A stretch of DNA of 64,000 nucleotides from Gammaproteobacteria bacterium (GCA_028821195.1 JAPPHB010000106.1:50832-114831); one strand, 5' to 3'; counted from the first letter of the stretch, positions 34,121-44,484 are shown. A program made the numbers and translations. Notes: generated by a model not told the origin, from the letters alone.

Positions 34121-36610
34121 GTGAGAGTTCTCCTTCCGGGAATCTCGCTCCTGGGCATGGTCCTCTTCGTGGGCCATGACGGAGCGCGCGCACCGACGTT
34201 CGCAGGGGAGGCCCGTGACGCCGCTCCCGCATTCGCGACAAACCATCGTCCGGACGCCTCACGGGGTCCGTACGCCCGCCCCGGCACGCCCCCGTCCGAA
34301 GCGCTCAACGCCGTCGTTCGCCAGTACTGCTTCGTCTGCCACAACGACGCCATGATGACCGGCAACATGACGGTCCAGAGTTTCGACGTGACCGCCGCCT
34401 GGGAGGACTGGGAGACGGCGGAGCGCATGATCGCGAAGCTGCGCACCGGGATGATGCCTCCGCCCGGAATACCCCGTCCCGGCGGGGACACGCTGCTCAC
34501 GCTCGTCGAGACGCTCGAGCAGACGATCGACGACTATGCGGCCGCCAATCCCAACCCGGGCAACCGCAGCTTCCAGCGGCTCAACCGCGCGGAGTACGAG
34601 CAGGCCGTCCAGGATCTCTTCGGCATCACCGTCGACGCCAGCCAGTGGCTTCCCCCGGATCTCTATCTTGGGAACTTCGACCACATGGCGGTCTCGCAGC
34701 CGCTGTCGCCCACGCTCCTCAACTCGTACCTGAACGCCGCCAACGACGTCAGCCGCCTGGTGCTGGGCCATCCCGGCGCGACCTCGGACTCCAAGACCTA
34801 CCTCGTCTCGACCTACCAGTCCCAGCACGAGTGGGACCATGTGGAGGGCGCGCCCTACGGCACCCGCGGCGGCATCGTGGTCGATCACCATTTCCCCGCC
34901 GACGGCGAGTACGTCTTCGAGATGTCGTTCTGGGCGGGGGACCATGAGCGCTTCGCCGAAATGGACATCTCCATCGACGGGGAGCGGGTCGCCCTGGTTC
35001 CGGTGGAGGAGCTGCGCCGGGACGCGGACTTCGGGCCGAACTGGAATCAGTTCACCGACCCCATCTTCGTCAGCGCGGGCCAGCGTCGGGTCGCGGCGGC
35101 GTTCATCAGGAAGCAGGACGGGCCCTACGCCGATCTGCAGGAGCCCTTCGGCTGGTCCAACGCTGGCGTCCGGTTCCGCATCGGGACGGGGTTCGTTGTC
35201 CTCACCCACCTGAGAGACCTGAGCATCCGCGGGCCCCTGGATCCGCAGGGCGTATCCGAGACCCCGAGCCGGCAGCGGATCTTCACCTGCCGGCCGACGT
35301 CGTCCGAGGCCGAACGGTCCTGTGCGCGGGAGATCGCCGCCAGGCTCGCCCGGCAGGCCTATCGCCGGCCGCTCACCGATTCCGATCTAGCCGGCCTGAT
35401 GTCGTTCTACGACGTGGGGGCCGCCGAGGGGGGATTCGAAACCGGCGTGCGCACCGTCCTGGAGGCGATCCTGGCAAGCCCGCACTTCGTGTTCCGGATC
35501 GAGGAAGCCCCGGAGAACGAGCTCGATGCCGGCGGCAGCTACCTCATCAGCGACCTCGCCCTCGCCTCCAGGCTGTCCTACTTCCTCTGGGGAACGCAGC
35601 CGGACGACGAACTGGTTTCGCTCGCGAGCGGTGACCGGCTCTCGGATCCGCGCGTCCTGGAACAACAGGTCCGCCGCATGCTGGCCGATCCGCGCTCCGA
35701 GAGCCTCGCCACCCGTTTCGCCACGCAATGGCTCAGGCTTCAGGATCTCGAAAGGGTGCAGCCGGACGCCTTCTGGTTCCCGCACTTCAACGAGCAGCTC
35801 AAGGCCGCCATGCGGCGCGAGACCGAGCTGTTCTTCGATCACCTGGTTCGCGAGGACCGGAGCCTGCTGGAACTCTACGGCGCCGACTACAGCTTCATGA
35901 ACCAGCGCCTGGCGGAGCACTACGGCATCAGGGGCGTGGTCGGGGAGAACTTCCGCCGCGTCGACTATCCCGAGGGAATGCTGCGCCAGGGGTTGCTGGG
36001 GCACGGCAGCGTGCTGATGTCTACGTCGATGGGCACGCGGACCTCTCCGGTGCTGCGCGGCAAGTGGGTGATGGAGGTGCTGCTGGACGCGCCGCCCCCG
36101 CCGCCTCCCCCCGACGTGCCCGCTCTGGAAGAGACGGAGGACGAAGGGGAGGGCCGGCTGCTCACCACGCGCGAGCGGCTGGAGATCCATCGGCGGAACC
36201 CGGTGTGCGCCGCCTGCCATCAGTTCATGGATCCCATCGGGGTGGCGCTGGAGAACTTCGGCGTAACCGGGGAATGGCGGATACGCGAGAGCGGATCCCC
36301 TCTCGACGCCCGGGGCCAGCTCTACGACGGCACCGATCTCACCAACTCGGTGCAGCTCGCGGACGCGCTCCTGGAGCGCCCGATCCCGCTTGTGCGCACC
36401 TTCACCATGAACCTGCTGGCGTACGCCCTCGGGCGTCGCGTCGAGTACTACGACGGGCCGACCATACGCGCCATCGCGCGGGAGGCCGAGAGCAACGACT
36501 ACAGAATCTCATCCTTCGTCCTCGGCGTCGTGCAGAGCGATGCCTTCCGCAGCAGGCAGGACATCGGGGCTGCGGCCACGGACGGGGTCGAGCGCGGACA
36601 TGACGATTGA
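34121..36610 (+). CDS. PSCyt/DUF1587-DUF1592-DUF1588-DUF1585 protein with haem-binding-like motif
   Basis: About 829 residues. A short hydrophobic N-terminus (VRVLLPGISLLGMVLF) suggests export. Near the start, QYCFVCHND gives a c-type haem motif CxxCH (Cys70, Cys73, His74), as expected for the PSCyt cytochrome-like module. The middle and end match the Planctomycete/Gemmatimonadota multidomain family: RSFQRLNRAEYEQAVQDLFG (DUF1587), LASRLSYFLWGTQPDDEL (DUF1592), VLMSTSMGTRTSPVLRG (DUF1588) and VCAACHQFMDPIGVALENF (DUF1585, with a second CxxCH). Function is unknown. The GTG at 34121 has GGAGG five bases upstream; a longer frame to 34046 lacks support. DUF1552 follows at 58 bp, as is usual for this pair. 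Confidence 0.88.
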   Translation: MRVLLPGISLLGMVLFVGHDGARAPTFAGEARDAAPAFATNHRPDASRGPYARPGTPPSEALNAVVRQYCFVCHNDAMMTGNMTVQSFDVTAAWEDWETAERMIAKLRTGMMPPPGIPRPGGDTLLTLVETLEQTIDDYAAANPNPGNRSFQRLNRAEYEQAVQDLFGITVDASQWLPPDLYLGNFDHMAVSQPLSPTLLNSYLNAANDVSRLVLGHPGATSDSKTYLVSTYQSQHEWDHVEGAPYGTRGGIVVDHHFPADGEYVFEMSFWAGDHERFAEMDISIDGERVALVPVEELRRDADFGPNWNQFTDPIFVSAGQRRVAAAFIRKQDGPYADLQEPFGWSNAGVRFRIGTGFVVLTHLRDLSIRGPLDPQGVSETPSRQRIFTCRPTSSEAERSCAREIAARLARQAYRRPLTDSDLAGLMSFYDVGAAEGGFETGVRTVLEAILASPHFVFRIEEAPENELDAGGSYLISDLALASRLSYFLWGTQPDDELVSLASGDRLSDPRVLEQQVRRMLADPRSESLATRFATQWLRLQDLERVQPDAFWFPHFNEQLKAAMRRETELFFDHLVREDRSLLELYGADYSFMNQRLAEHYGIRGVVGENFRRVDYPEGMLRQGLLGHGSVLMSTSMGTRTSPVLRGKWVMEVLLDAPPPPPPPDVPALEETEDEGEGRLLTTRERLEIHRRNPVCAACHQFMDPIGVALENFGVTGEWRIRESGSPLDARGQLYDGTDLTNSVQLADALLERPIPLVRTFTMNLLAYALGRRVEYYDGPTIRAIAREAESNDYRISSFVLGVVQSDAFRSRQDIGAAATDGVERGHDD

Positions 36611-36668
36611 GTACATGCCACGGGGCTCGTGCCCCGGGGCGCCACGATAGAGCAGAGGGAGCACGACG

Positions 36669-38111
36669 ATGACGACCAGTTTCATCACGGGCGCGCACAT
36701 TCCCCGCCGCACCTTCGTGCGCGGGATGGGAGCCACGGTGGCACTGCCCCTCCTGGACGCGATGATGCCGGCCGGACCGGGCCGCTGGGGACGCGCGGCG
36801 GCCGCGCTCGAGGACCGCACCCGCCTGGTGTGCATCGAGGAGGTGCACGGGGTGCCGGGGTGCAGCGAGTGGGGCGCGAGCCAGCATTTGTTCGCACCCG
36901 AGACGATCGGGCGAAACTTCCGCATGACGGATGCGAACGTGCTCAAGCCGCTCGAACGCTTTCAGGACTACCTCACCATCATCAGCAACACCGACGTGCG
37001 CATGGCCGAGGCCTACGAGCCCAACGAGATCGGCGGCGACCATTTCCGGTCGACGGCGGTCTTCCTTACCCAGTGCCATCCCAAGCAGACGCAGGGATCG
37101 GACATCTACGTGGGCGTCTCCCTCGACCAGTTGCAGGCACGCCGGTTCGGGCAGGACACCGCGCTCCCGTCGCTGCAGCTCTGCATCGAGAACCTGGGGC
37201 AGGGCGGCGGCTGCTGGTACAACTACCATTGCGCATACACGGACGCGATCAGTTGGGCGTCGCCGACCGAGCCGCTGCCGATGATCCGCGATCCGCGCGC
37301 TGCGTTCGATCTTCTTTTCGGCGCCGGCGGAAGCAACGAGGAGCGGGCGGTCCGCAGGCGTACCAACCAGAGCATCCTCGACTGGATTGTGGACGAGGTT
37401 GCGACGCTCCGGGCCCGGGTGGGTACCGAGGACCGGAACCGGCTGGACCGGTACCTGGACAACGTGCGCGAGGTGGAGCGCCGCATTCAGAAGGTGGAGG
37501 AGTTCAACTCGAGCGGCGAGCAGCGGGAGCTGCCGGAGGCCCCGGCGGGCGTGCCCGATTCCTTCGCCGAGCACATGGAGCTGATGTTCGACCTGCAGGT
37601 ACTGGCCTTCCAGACCGACATGACGCGGGTCGTGTCCTTCAAGATGGGCCGCGACGCCTCGAACCGGATTCACCCGGAAAGCGGCACCACCACGCCGTTC
37701 CATCCGGCCTCGCACCACGGCAACAGCGAAGAGGCCATCCTGGACTTCAACCAGATCGCGCAGTACCGCATGAGCCCGCTGCCGTACTTCCTGGAGAAGC
37801 TGCAGGCGAGCATGGAGGGAGACGCGAACCTGCTCGACAAGTCGGTGATCGTGTGGGGTTCGCCGATGGCCGACGGCAACGTCCACAACCACCGGCGCTG
37901 CCCGCTCATCCTGATGGGCCACGGCAACGGCCTGCTTGAGGGCGACGTCCACCTGAAGGCCCCGGACGGCACCCCCATGGCGAACGTCTTCCTCAGCCTG
38001 CTGCACAGGCTGGGGCACGAGGACATGGACAGCTTCGGCGACAGCACGGGCGAGTTCGCGCTGGGGTATCCCGGCGCCGCCGTGGCCGCGGCGCAGTCGT
38101 CGAGCCGATAG
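36669..38111 (+). CDS. DUF1552 protein, Tat-exported
   Basis: About 480 residues. The N-terminus IPRRTFVRGMGATVALPLLD is a twin-arginine signal. The body matches DUF1552: GCWYNYHCAYTDAISWAS (part), FDLLFGAGGSNEERAVRR, QSILDWIVDEVATLRARV, ENRLDRYLDNVREVERRI-like helices and the C-terminal GNSEEAILDFNQIAQYRM ... SMADGNVHNH-type block rich in His and Asp. This family almost always sits beside DUF1592 proteins, and an alkaline-phosphatase-like fold has been suggested for similar Tat proteins; I treat function as unknown. The ribosome binding site GGGAG lies before the ATG. The stop codon overlaps the ribosome binding site of the ankyrin gene 10 bp further on. Confidence 0.88.
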   Translation: MTTSFITGAHIPRRTFVRGMGATVALPLLDAMMPAGPGRWGRAAAALEDRTRLVCIEEVHGVPGCSEWGASQHLFAPETIGRNFRMTDANVLKPLERFQDYLTIISNTDVRMAEAYEPNEIGGDHFRSTAVFLTQCHPKQTQGSDIYVGVSLDQLQARRFGQDTALPSLQLCIENLGQGGGCWYNYHCAYTDAISWASPTEPLPMIRDPRAAFDLLFGAGGSNEERAVRRRTNQSILDWIVDEVATLRARVGTEDRNRLDRYLDNVREVERRIQKVEEFNSSGEQRELPEAPAGVPDSFAEHMELMFDLQVLAFQTDMTRVVSFKMGRDASNRIHPESGTTTPFHPASHHGNSEEAILDFNQIAQYRMSPLPYFLEKLQASMEGDANLLDKSVIVWGSPMADGNVHNHRRCPLILMGHGNGLLEGDVHLKAPDGTPMANVFLSLLHRLGHEDMDSFGDSTGEFALGYPGAAVAAAQSSSR

Positions 38112-38121
38112 GGGCGTGCTC

Positions 38122-39927
38122 GTGAACCCCACCGCCGCCCTGGCGATTATCGCCCTGGCGCTTGCCGGTCCGGCCGCGAGGGGTCCCGTAGCCGATGCGG
38201 CCATGCGGGGCGACCTCGAGGCCGTTCGCGCGCTGCTGGAGCAGGGGGCCGATGCCAACGAGGCCCAGGGCGACGGAATGACCGCCCTCCACTGGGCCGC
38301 GCGTAACGGCGACGTCGAGATGGCGCGGCTGCTCGTCACCGCCGGAGCCAACGTCGAGGCGGGAACCCGGATCGGGCGCTATACCCCTCTCCACCTCGCG
38401 AGCCGTGCCGGAGGCGCCGGGGTCGTGGAGGCGCTGCTCGCGGCGGGAGCCGGCGTGCACGCCACGACCACCAACAGCGGGGTGACCGCGCTCCATCTGG
38501 CCGCCGAGTCGGGGAGCCGGGAAGCGATACGGCTGCTGGCCGATGCCGGCGCCGACCTGAACGCCCGCGAACGGGAGTGGAAGCAGACCCCGCTGATCTT
38601 CGCGGCCGCCCGGAACCGGGCGCAGGCCATCCGCACGCTTCTCGAACTGGGAGCGGATGTTTCGCTGTCCGAGTCGGTGGTAGAGGATGTCGATCGGCGG
38701 GCGGCCGTGGATGTCGCCGCGCAGCACAGGCTGTATGAGGTGCTGGCCCAGTTCCGCCCCGACTGGCTGGAGAACGACCCGCGCGCGGACCCCTGGGGAC
38801 CGGTCGACGAGGGCGAGCGCCCCACGCCCGGCCAGGTGGCGGTGGCCATCGAGGCCGCGCGCGAAGTGCAGCGCAGGGGCGATGTGCTGATCCTGGACGG
38901 CGAGGTGCAGGGCATCTCGCCGATATCGACCAACCCCCCGCCGGGCCAGCCGGCCCTGGTAGGCAAGTGGGGCGGCCTCACCCCGCTTCTGCACGCGGCA
39001 CGCGCCGGGCACTTGGAGGCCGTGGACGCGCTTCTGGACGGGGGCGCGGACATCGACCAGACCAGCGGAGACGGAACCAGCGCGCTGCTGATCGCCATGT
39101 TGAACGGGCGCTTCGACCTGGGGCTCCATCTCCTCGAGCGCGGAGGCGATCCCAACGTCGCCAGCGACCCGGGCGCGACGCCCCTGTTCGCCGTGATCAA
39201 CGTGCAGTGGGCCGGCACCTCCTTCTATCCTCAGCCGCGCGCCCACGAGGCCCAGCAGGCCGACTACCTCCACGTGATGGAAGAGTTGCTGCTCGCGGGA
39301 GCGGATCCCGACGCGCGGCTCAGCAGGGACCTGTGGTGGGCCCACCAGCGTCTCGTCAGCGCGAACCTCGAGGGAACCACGCCCTTCTTCCGCGCCGCGC
39401 TCGGTGTCGACGTCGCCGCGATGAAGCTGCTGGTGGCCTACGGGGCGGACCCGGGCATCCCCAGCCGGAAGCCGGCGGGCGCGGAGGTTGCACCGGTGGC
39501 TGCGGACTACTCGGCCGCCGTGGACGAAAGCGGCATTCCGCCCGTTCCTCCCGGAGGCGCCGCCATGTATCCCATCCACGCCGCCACGGGCGTGGGCTAC
39601 GACCAGCGCGCCGCGAACGAACACCGGTACGTGCCGGGCGGATGGCTCCCGGCCGTGAGGTATCTCGTCGAGGAGCTGGGCGCCGACGTGAACGCCCGGG
39701 ATCTGGACGCCCGCACGCCGCTCCACAACGCCGCTTCACGCGGTGACAACGAAGTCATCCTCTACCTGATCGAGCGCGGCGCCGACGTGCATGCGGTGAC
39801 GCGACTCGGCCAGACGACCGTCGACATGGCCAACAGTCCGAGCTACAATGTCCGCCCTTTTCCGGCGACGATCGCTCTGCTCGAGCGCCTGGGCGCCATC
39901 AACAACGAGAACTGCGCCATGTGTTAG
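38122..39927 (+). CDS. Exported ankyrin-repeat protein
   Basis: About 601 residues. A short signal peptide (ALAIIALALAGPAARG) precedes two blocks of ankyrin repeats. The first block spans about residues 28-210, with motifs such as GMTALHWAARNGDVEMARLL and TPLHLASRAGGAGVVEALLA. After a roughly 75-residue linker a second block runs from about 280 to the end, with long inserts between repeats. The C-terminus ends in two cysteines (NENCAMC). Ankyrin repeats mediate protein binding; in this position it probably contacts the DUF1592/DUF1552 partners outside the cytoplasm. GTG at 38122 is preferred over GTG at 38116 because TAGGGG is seven bases upstream. Confidence 0.87.
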   Translation: MNPTAALAIIALALAGPAARGPVADAAMRGDLEAVRALLEQGADANEAQGDGMTALHWAARNGDVEMARLLVTAGANVEAGTRIGRYTPLHLASRAGGAGVVEALLAAGAGVHATTTNSGVTALHLAAESGSREAIRLLADAGADLNAREREWKQTPLIFAAARNRAQAIRTLLELGADVSLSESVVEDVDRRAAVDVAAQHRLYEVLAQFRPDWLENDPRADPWGPVDEGERPTPGQVAVAIEAAREVQRRGDVLILDGEVQGISPISTNPPPGQPALVGKWGGLTPLLHAARAGHLEAVDALLDGGADIDQTSGDGTSALLIAMLNGRFDLGLHLLERGGDPNVASDPGATPLFAVINVQWAGTSFYPQPRAHEAQQADYLHVMEELLLAGADPDARLSRDLWWAHQRLVSANLEGTTPFFRAALGVDVAAMKLLVAYGADPGIPSRKPAGAEVAPVAADYSAAVDESGIPPVPPGGAAMYPIHAATGVGYDQRAANEHRYVPGGWLPAVRYLVEELGADVNARDLDARTPLHNAASRGDNEVILYLIERGADVHAVTRLGQTTVDMANSPSYNVRPFPATIALLERLGAINNENCAMC

Positions 39928-40035
39928 TTCGGAGGCCGAGGGCTGTGCGCCCGAGGACCTCACAGAACCCGGGGAATCCAGGGCGGATTCCCGGGAGCAG
40001 GATCGATGCCGTTCCCCCAAGCAGGAGGTGGAAGC

Positions 40036-43000
40036 ATGAAAATCCTTCGTAAGGTCTTCACCTTAACCGGCGCCGTCTGCGCCATGGCCATGATTGCCGC
40101 TCCGTTGTCCGCCCAGACCGGCACCGTCACCGGCTCGGTCCAGGAGGTGGGCACCGGGCTGCCGCTGGCGGGTGCGCAGGTGAGCATCGCCGCCGAGGGC
40201 GTCGGCAACGTCACCAATGCCAACGGCCGTTTCGTCCTGCTGGGCATTCCGGCCGGCAACCACGTTCTGGAGATCCGCTACATCGGTTACGGGACCGAGA
40301 CCCGGGACGTCACCGTGGTCGCCGATGAGACCGTGAACCTGGACATCCAGATGGAATCCGAGGCGATCGCCCTGGACGAGGTGATCGTGACCGGCACCGG
40401 AGTCGTCACCGAACGGCGGCGGCTGGGCCAGACCGTCGAGACGCTGGGCGCCGAAACCATCAATTCCGCGCCCGTGTCCAACATCACCGAGGCGCTCTCG
40501 GGGCGTGTCGCCGGGATGGTGCCCGGGATCGCTCCCAACGTGGGGACCTCGAGCCAGATCCTCCTGCGCGGAGCGGTCAGCCTCACGCAGCGGAGCGCCC
40601 CGCTCATCTACGTCGACGGAGTGCGCATCGACTCCAACTACAGCAAGGTGGGCGGCGCCCGCCAGGCCACCTCGCTCGACCGGCTGAACCCCAACGACAT
40701 CGAGCGCATCGAGATCATCAAGGGCGCGGCGGCGGCGACCCTCTACGGCACCGAGGCCTCGAGCGGGGTGATCCAGATCATCACCAAGCGCGGGAGCGCC
40801 GGCGATCCGGTGTGGACCTTCGGGACCGGCTTCGACGGCACGAGGATTCCGGAAGCCCGCCTGAAGGGAGTCTGGGGCTACAACTTCGACACCAAGCAGT
40901 TGCAGACCCTCGGCAAGCCCGTCCTCGACTACCTCGGCGGCTGGGGTTCGGTCATGGACTTCAACGCGGACGTGCGGGGCGGGACCTCCACCGTGCAGTA
41001 TTTCGCCTCCGGCCGTCTCCGCGACGAGGTCGGGCAGATGGGCCGCGAGTACCGCGACTTCCAGGGAACCATGGACGCCAACCTGCGCGCCAATCTCACG
41101 GTGCAGGCGACCGAGAGGCTCGGCATTCGCGTGGACATGAACACGGTCTTCAGCGACCGGCGCCAGCCCGGACAGAACGGGCTCAACTGGGGCAGCGGAT
41201 ACCTCTGGGGCTTCTTCCTGGCGACGCCCCGGAATCCGGCGCCGCGCTTCCCGTATGGCGGGCGCTACGGCGTCAACGCCTACGAGATCGCGTGGCCGCC
41301 GCCCCATGGGTACAACGGCCCGCTCTCTCCGAGCGAGCACTTCCTGCCGCTGGACAGCGACCCCATCGCCAGCGTGACGTCCAACCAGGACGAGCAGCGC
41401 GTGACGCTCAGCGGGGCCCTGACCTACGACTGGGGCAACGGCATTCGCTCCGAGCTCATCATGGGCCGGGACCGGATGACCGAGGAGTACATCGAGCACG
41501 TCAACAAGGGCCTCAACATCTATCACGAGCAGGGCGAGCGGCTGGTGCGCACCTCCGAGCGCACGGCTACGACGCTGGACTTCAAGACGTCCTGGAGCCG
41601 CGATTTCAGCGAGAACCTGACCTCCACCCTGCTGGTGGGCGGCCAGAGCTTCTGGGAGGAGGAGTGGTTCAGGACGCTGGGGGTTCGGGACTTTCCGCTG
41701 CGCCAGCTCGCGACCCTGCCGGCCGGATCGCAGCTCCTGCCGCCGAACGAGACCTTCCAGGAGGTCATCAACGCCGGCGTGTACGCCCAGGAGGAAGTCG
41801 GGCTGTGGAACCGTCTCTTCCTGAACGCCGGTCTGCGCGTGGACGGCAACTCGGCCTTCGGTGAGAACTTCGCCTTCCAGGTGTACCCCAAGGGCGGTGC
41901 GTCCTGGGTCGTGTCGGAGCATGACTTCTGGCCGTTCCAGAGCTGGGACCAGTTCCGGGTGCGGGCGGCGCTGGGCGCGGCGGGGCTGCAGCCCGGCGCG
42001 TTCGACGCCACCCAGACGTGGGTGCCCGGCATCGGCGTGGACAACCTCTCCATCGTGAGAACCGGCAACCCCGGAAACCCGGACCTGAAGCCCGAGCGCA
42101 CCCTGGAGTGGGAATTCGGGACCGAGTTCGGCTTCCTCGATGGCCGGGTGGGGCTGGACGTGGTGTACTACAACGCGACCACCAGCGACGCGCTCCTGCC
42201 CGTGCCGTCCGCGGCGTCGACCGGATTCCTCCAGCCGGTGGTTTCCAACGTCGGCAAGATCCGCAACCAGGGGTTCGAATCTTCGCTGGACGTGACCTGG
42301 GTCCGGCGTCCCAGCCTGAGATGGTCGACCACCTTCCAGGTGGCCCTGAACGACTCCGAGATCCTCGACATGGGCGGCGTGCCTCCCTACCGGGTTCACA
42401 TCCAGGGCGGTACCAGCGCCGGCCGGTATTATCCCACGATGAAGGAAGGGTTCACTCCCGGCGCGTGGATCGCTCCGGTGCCCGATCCCAGCAACCCCTA
42501 CACCGTAGCGGTGCCCATCGAGCAGCTCACGAGGCTGAACCAGATCACGCCCAACAAGCTCAAGAATGCCGCGGGCGGCGATTCGCTGGAATACGTGGGA
42601 CGCCCCATCCCGCTCTGGACGGGGAGCTTCCTCACGTCGCTCGACCTCCCCGGCGGCCTGAGCGTCAACGCCACCTTCACCGGGGCGTACGACTATCACA
42701 TGTTCTCGGAGGTGTCGGTCATTCAGGATGCCTTTACCCGGAATTCACCGCGCGTGGCCGAATTCGAGGCCATCCTGGACGATCCGAACACCTCGGTGGC
42801 GGAACGCCAGCGGGTCGCGGAGAACTTCGGCAACCAGCATCCCTCGATGATCTCCAGCTACCTCTTCAGGGCCGATTTCCTGCGCTTCGCCGACCTCTCC
42901 TTCAACTACAACGTCCCGGAGAGCTTCGTGACTTCGCTCGCGGGCATGAATTCCCTGGTGGTCAGGCTGTCGGCGACCAACCTGTTCCTCTGGAACAAGT

Positions 43001-43158
43001 GCCCCGTGGACGTCTGCATGTCTGATCCCCTGACCCCCTATCACGGAATTCCCGATGCCCGGGCCGGTGGACCCTATAACGCATTCGGCATGAACTCCGA
43101 CTACGGTCAGCCGCCGAGCCCCAGACGCTACGGCATTCGCTTCCAGGCGACGTTCTAG
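40036..43158 (+). CDS. SusC/RagA-type TonB-linked outer-membrane protein, second pair
   Basis: About 1040 residues. Signal peptide ends around APLSAQ. Domains are a regulatory-like beta-sandwich (VTGSVQEVGTGLPLAGAQVS), the plug with LDEVIVTGTGVVTERRRLG, ITEALSGRVAGMVPG, SQILLRGAVSLTQRSAPLI and ERIEIIKGAAAATLYGTEA, and a large barrel ending in RYGIRFQATF. It should import a bulky nutrient with its SusD partner, encoded 75 bp downstream. ATG at 40036 has AGGAGG seven bases before it. It resembles the SusC at 14535 in architecture only; the plug and barrel sequences differ, so the ligands probably differ. Confidence 0.92.
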   Translation: MKILRKVFTLTGAVCAMAMIAAPLSAQTGTVTGSVQEVGTGLPLAGAQVSIAAEGVGNVTNANGRFVLLGIPAGNHVLEIRYIGYGTETRDVTVVADETVNLDIQMESEAIALDEVIVTGTGVVTERRRLGQTVETLGAETINSAPVSNITEALSGRVAGMVPGIAPNVGTSSQILLRGAVSLTQRSAPLIYVDGVRIDSNYSKVGGARQATSLDRLNPNDIERIEIIKGAAAATLYGTEASSGVIQIITKRGSAGDPVWTFGTGFDGTRIPEARLKGVWGYNFDTKQLQTLGKPVLDYLGGWGSVMDFNADVRGGTSTVQYFASGRLRDEVGQMGREYRDFQGTMDANLRANLTVQATERLGIRVDMNTVFSDRRQPGQNGLNWGSGYLWGFFLATPRNPAPRFPYGGRYGVNAYEIAWPPPHGYNGPLSPSEHFLPLDSDPIASVTSNQDEQRVTLSGALTYDWGNGIRSELIMGRDRMTEEYIEHVNKGLNIYHEQGERLVRTSERTATTLDFKTSWSRDFSENLTSTLLVGGQSFWEEEWFRTLGVRDFPLRQLATLPAGSQLLPPNETFQEVINAGVYAQEEVGLWNRLFLNAGLRVDGNSAFGENFAFQVYPKGGASWVVSEHDFWPFQSWDQFRVRAALGAAGLQPGAFDATQTWVPGIGVDNLSIVRTGNPGNPDLKPERTLEWEFGTEFGFLDGRVGLDVVYYNATTSDALLPVPSAASTGFLQPVVSNVGKIRNQGFESSLDVTWVRRPSLRWSTTFQVALNDSEILDMGGVPPYRVHIQGGTSAGRYYPTMKEGFTPGAWIAPVPDPSNPYTVAVPIEQLTRLNQITPNKLKNAAGGDSLEYVGRPIPLWTGSFLTSLDLPGGLSVNATFTGAYDYHMFSEVSVIQDAFTRNSPRVAEFEAILDDPNTSVAERQRVAENFGNQHPSMISSYLFRADFLRFADLSFNYNVPESFVTSLAGMNSLVVRLSATNLFLWNKCPVDVCMSDPLTPYHGIPDARAGGPYNAFGMNSDYGQPPSPRRYGIRFQATF

Positions 43159-43232
43159 GATGCGGGTGTGCGATGGGTATCGAATCGATCGCCAATGGCG
43201 ATGAGCGGATTTCTGAAGCAAGGGAGATAGTC

Positions 43233-44474
43233 ATGCGGATGCGCATATTGAGATTGGGAGCATTGTCATTCACCGTACTGATCGCAGCGGGATGTGGTGA
43301 CCTGTTCAGCGTCGACAACCCGGGAAGCCTCACGCTTGCCGACCTGGAGGACCCGAACCTGGTTCCGGCGCTGGCCGCCACGCCCGAGGGCGTGGTCTGC
43401 GACGCATATGACGGCACGGTCGCGGCCAACGCCCTGCAGTCCGACGATGTAACGTTCATATCGAGCTTCACATTCACCGAACTCCACATGTGGGGTCACA
43501 TGGAGGGGTTCAACACGACCCAGAACGCGGTCTGGAACTCTCTGTCGTCCGCCCGATGGATCGCAGAGGAGGCCATCAGGAGGTTGCAGGAGTCGAACCC
43601 GGCGGACACAACCATCGTGCGCGGCATCTTCTGGGAAGCCTTCGCGCGCATCACTCTGGCCGATCACTTCAAGGAGGTGCCCTTCAACGGCGAGGCGCCG
43701 CTGGCGCCCGATGTCGTGCTCGAGCAGACGCTTTCCGCGCTCGACCAGGTGGCGCAGACGAGCAACCCGGACCTGCGGGCGGCGGCCCTCGCCACCAAGG
43801 CCCGGGTCCACAGGTCGCTCTTCTTCGAGCGCGGCAGAGACATGTCCCAGGTGGCGGCCGCCATGCAGGCGGCCGAGGCGGCGCTCGCGGTCAAGCCCGA
43901 CTTCTACTTCGCGTGCCGCTACCAGCAACCGGGCTCGCTGAACAGCCTCAACACGTACCACCAGTCGATCACGGGCGTGATCATCGATCCGCGCAACGTG
44001 GCCATCGAGGACCCGGTGACCGGCATGGTGGATCCGCGCGTGGGGACGCGCGTCGGTCCGCCCGAGCTCCGTGCGCCGCCGCCCCATACGGGCGACGTGC
44101 ACCGGTTCTTCAAGTATCAGGGGCTCGACGCGGATCTTCCCGTCAGCCGCTGGCAGGAGGCGCGGCTGATTCTGGCGGAGGGCCACCTGTTGGCAGGCAA
44201 CTACCAGGAGGCGGTCAACCAGATCAACATGGTGCGCGCCAACTGGGATCTGCCGCCGTTCATGAGCATGGACATTGCCGAAGTCCACCAACAGATCATC
44301 TACGAGCGCAGACTCGAGTTCATGATCGAAGGGCGGCGGCTCCAGGACCACCGCTACTACGACATCAAGCCGTGGCAGTGGGACGAGGTGACGAAGCAGC
44401 TGGGGACAAACCGGCGCTGGCCCGTCTCATCCGAAGAGATCGCCGGCAACCCCCACTACCAGGGCGGTAGCTGA
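43233..44474 (+). CDS. SusD/RagB-like lipoprotein, second pair
   Basis: About 413 residues. The lipobox is IAAGC at the end of a short hydrophobic run, so it should be lipidated and displayed at the outer membrane. The sequence shows VDNPGSLTLADLEDPNLVP near the N-terminus and a long helical region with TPR-like segments (EARLILAEGHLLAGNYQEA), then IIYERRLEFMIEGRRLQDHR near the C-terminus, all typical of SusD-like proteins. It is shorter than many family members. ATG at 43233 follows GGGAG by six bases; the frame begins earlier at 43173, but that leader has no signal features. It forms the capture lid for the upstream SusC channel. Confidence 0.85.
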   Translation: MRMRILRLGALSFTVLIAAGCGDLFSVDNPGSLTLADLEDPNLVPALAATPEGVVCDAYDGTVAANALQSDDVTFISSFTFTELHMWGHMEGFNTTQNAVWNSLSSARWIAEEAIRRLQESNPADTTIVRGIFWEAFARITLADHFKEVPFNGEAPLAPDVVLEQTLSALDQVAQTSNPDLRAAALATKARVHRSLFFERGRDMSQVAAAMQAAEAALAVKPDFYFACRYQQPGSLNSLNTYHQSITGVIIDPRNVAIEDPVTGMVDPRVGTRVGPPELRAPPPHTGDVHRFFKYQGLDADLPVSRWQEARLILAEGHLLAGNYQEAVNQINMVRANWDLPPFMSMDIAEVHQQIIYERRLEFMIEGRRLQDHRYYDIKPWQWDEVTKQLGTNRRWPVSSEEIAGNPHYQGGS

Positions 44475-44484
44475 CATCGCCGCC

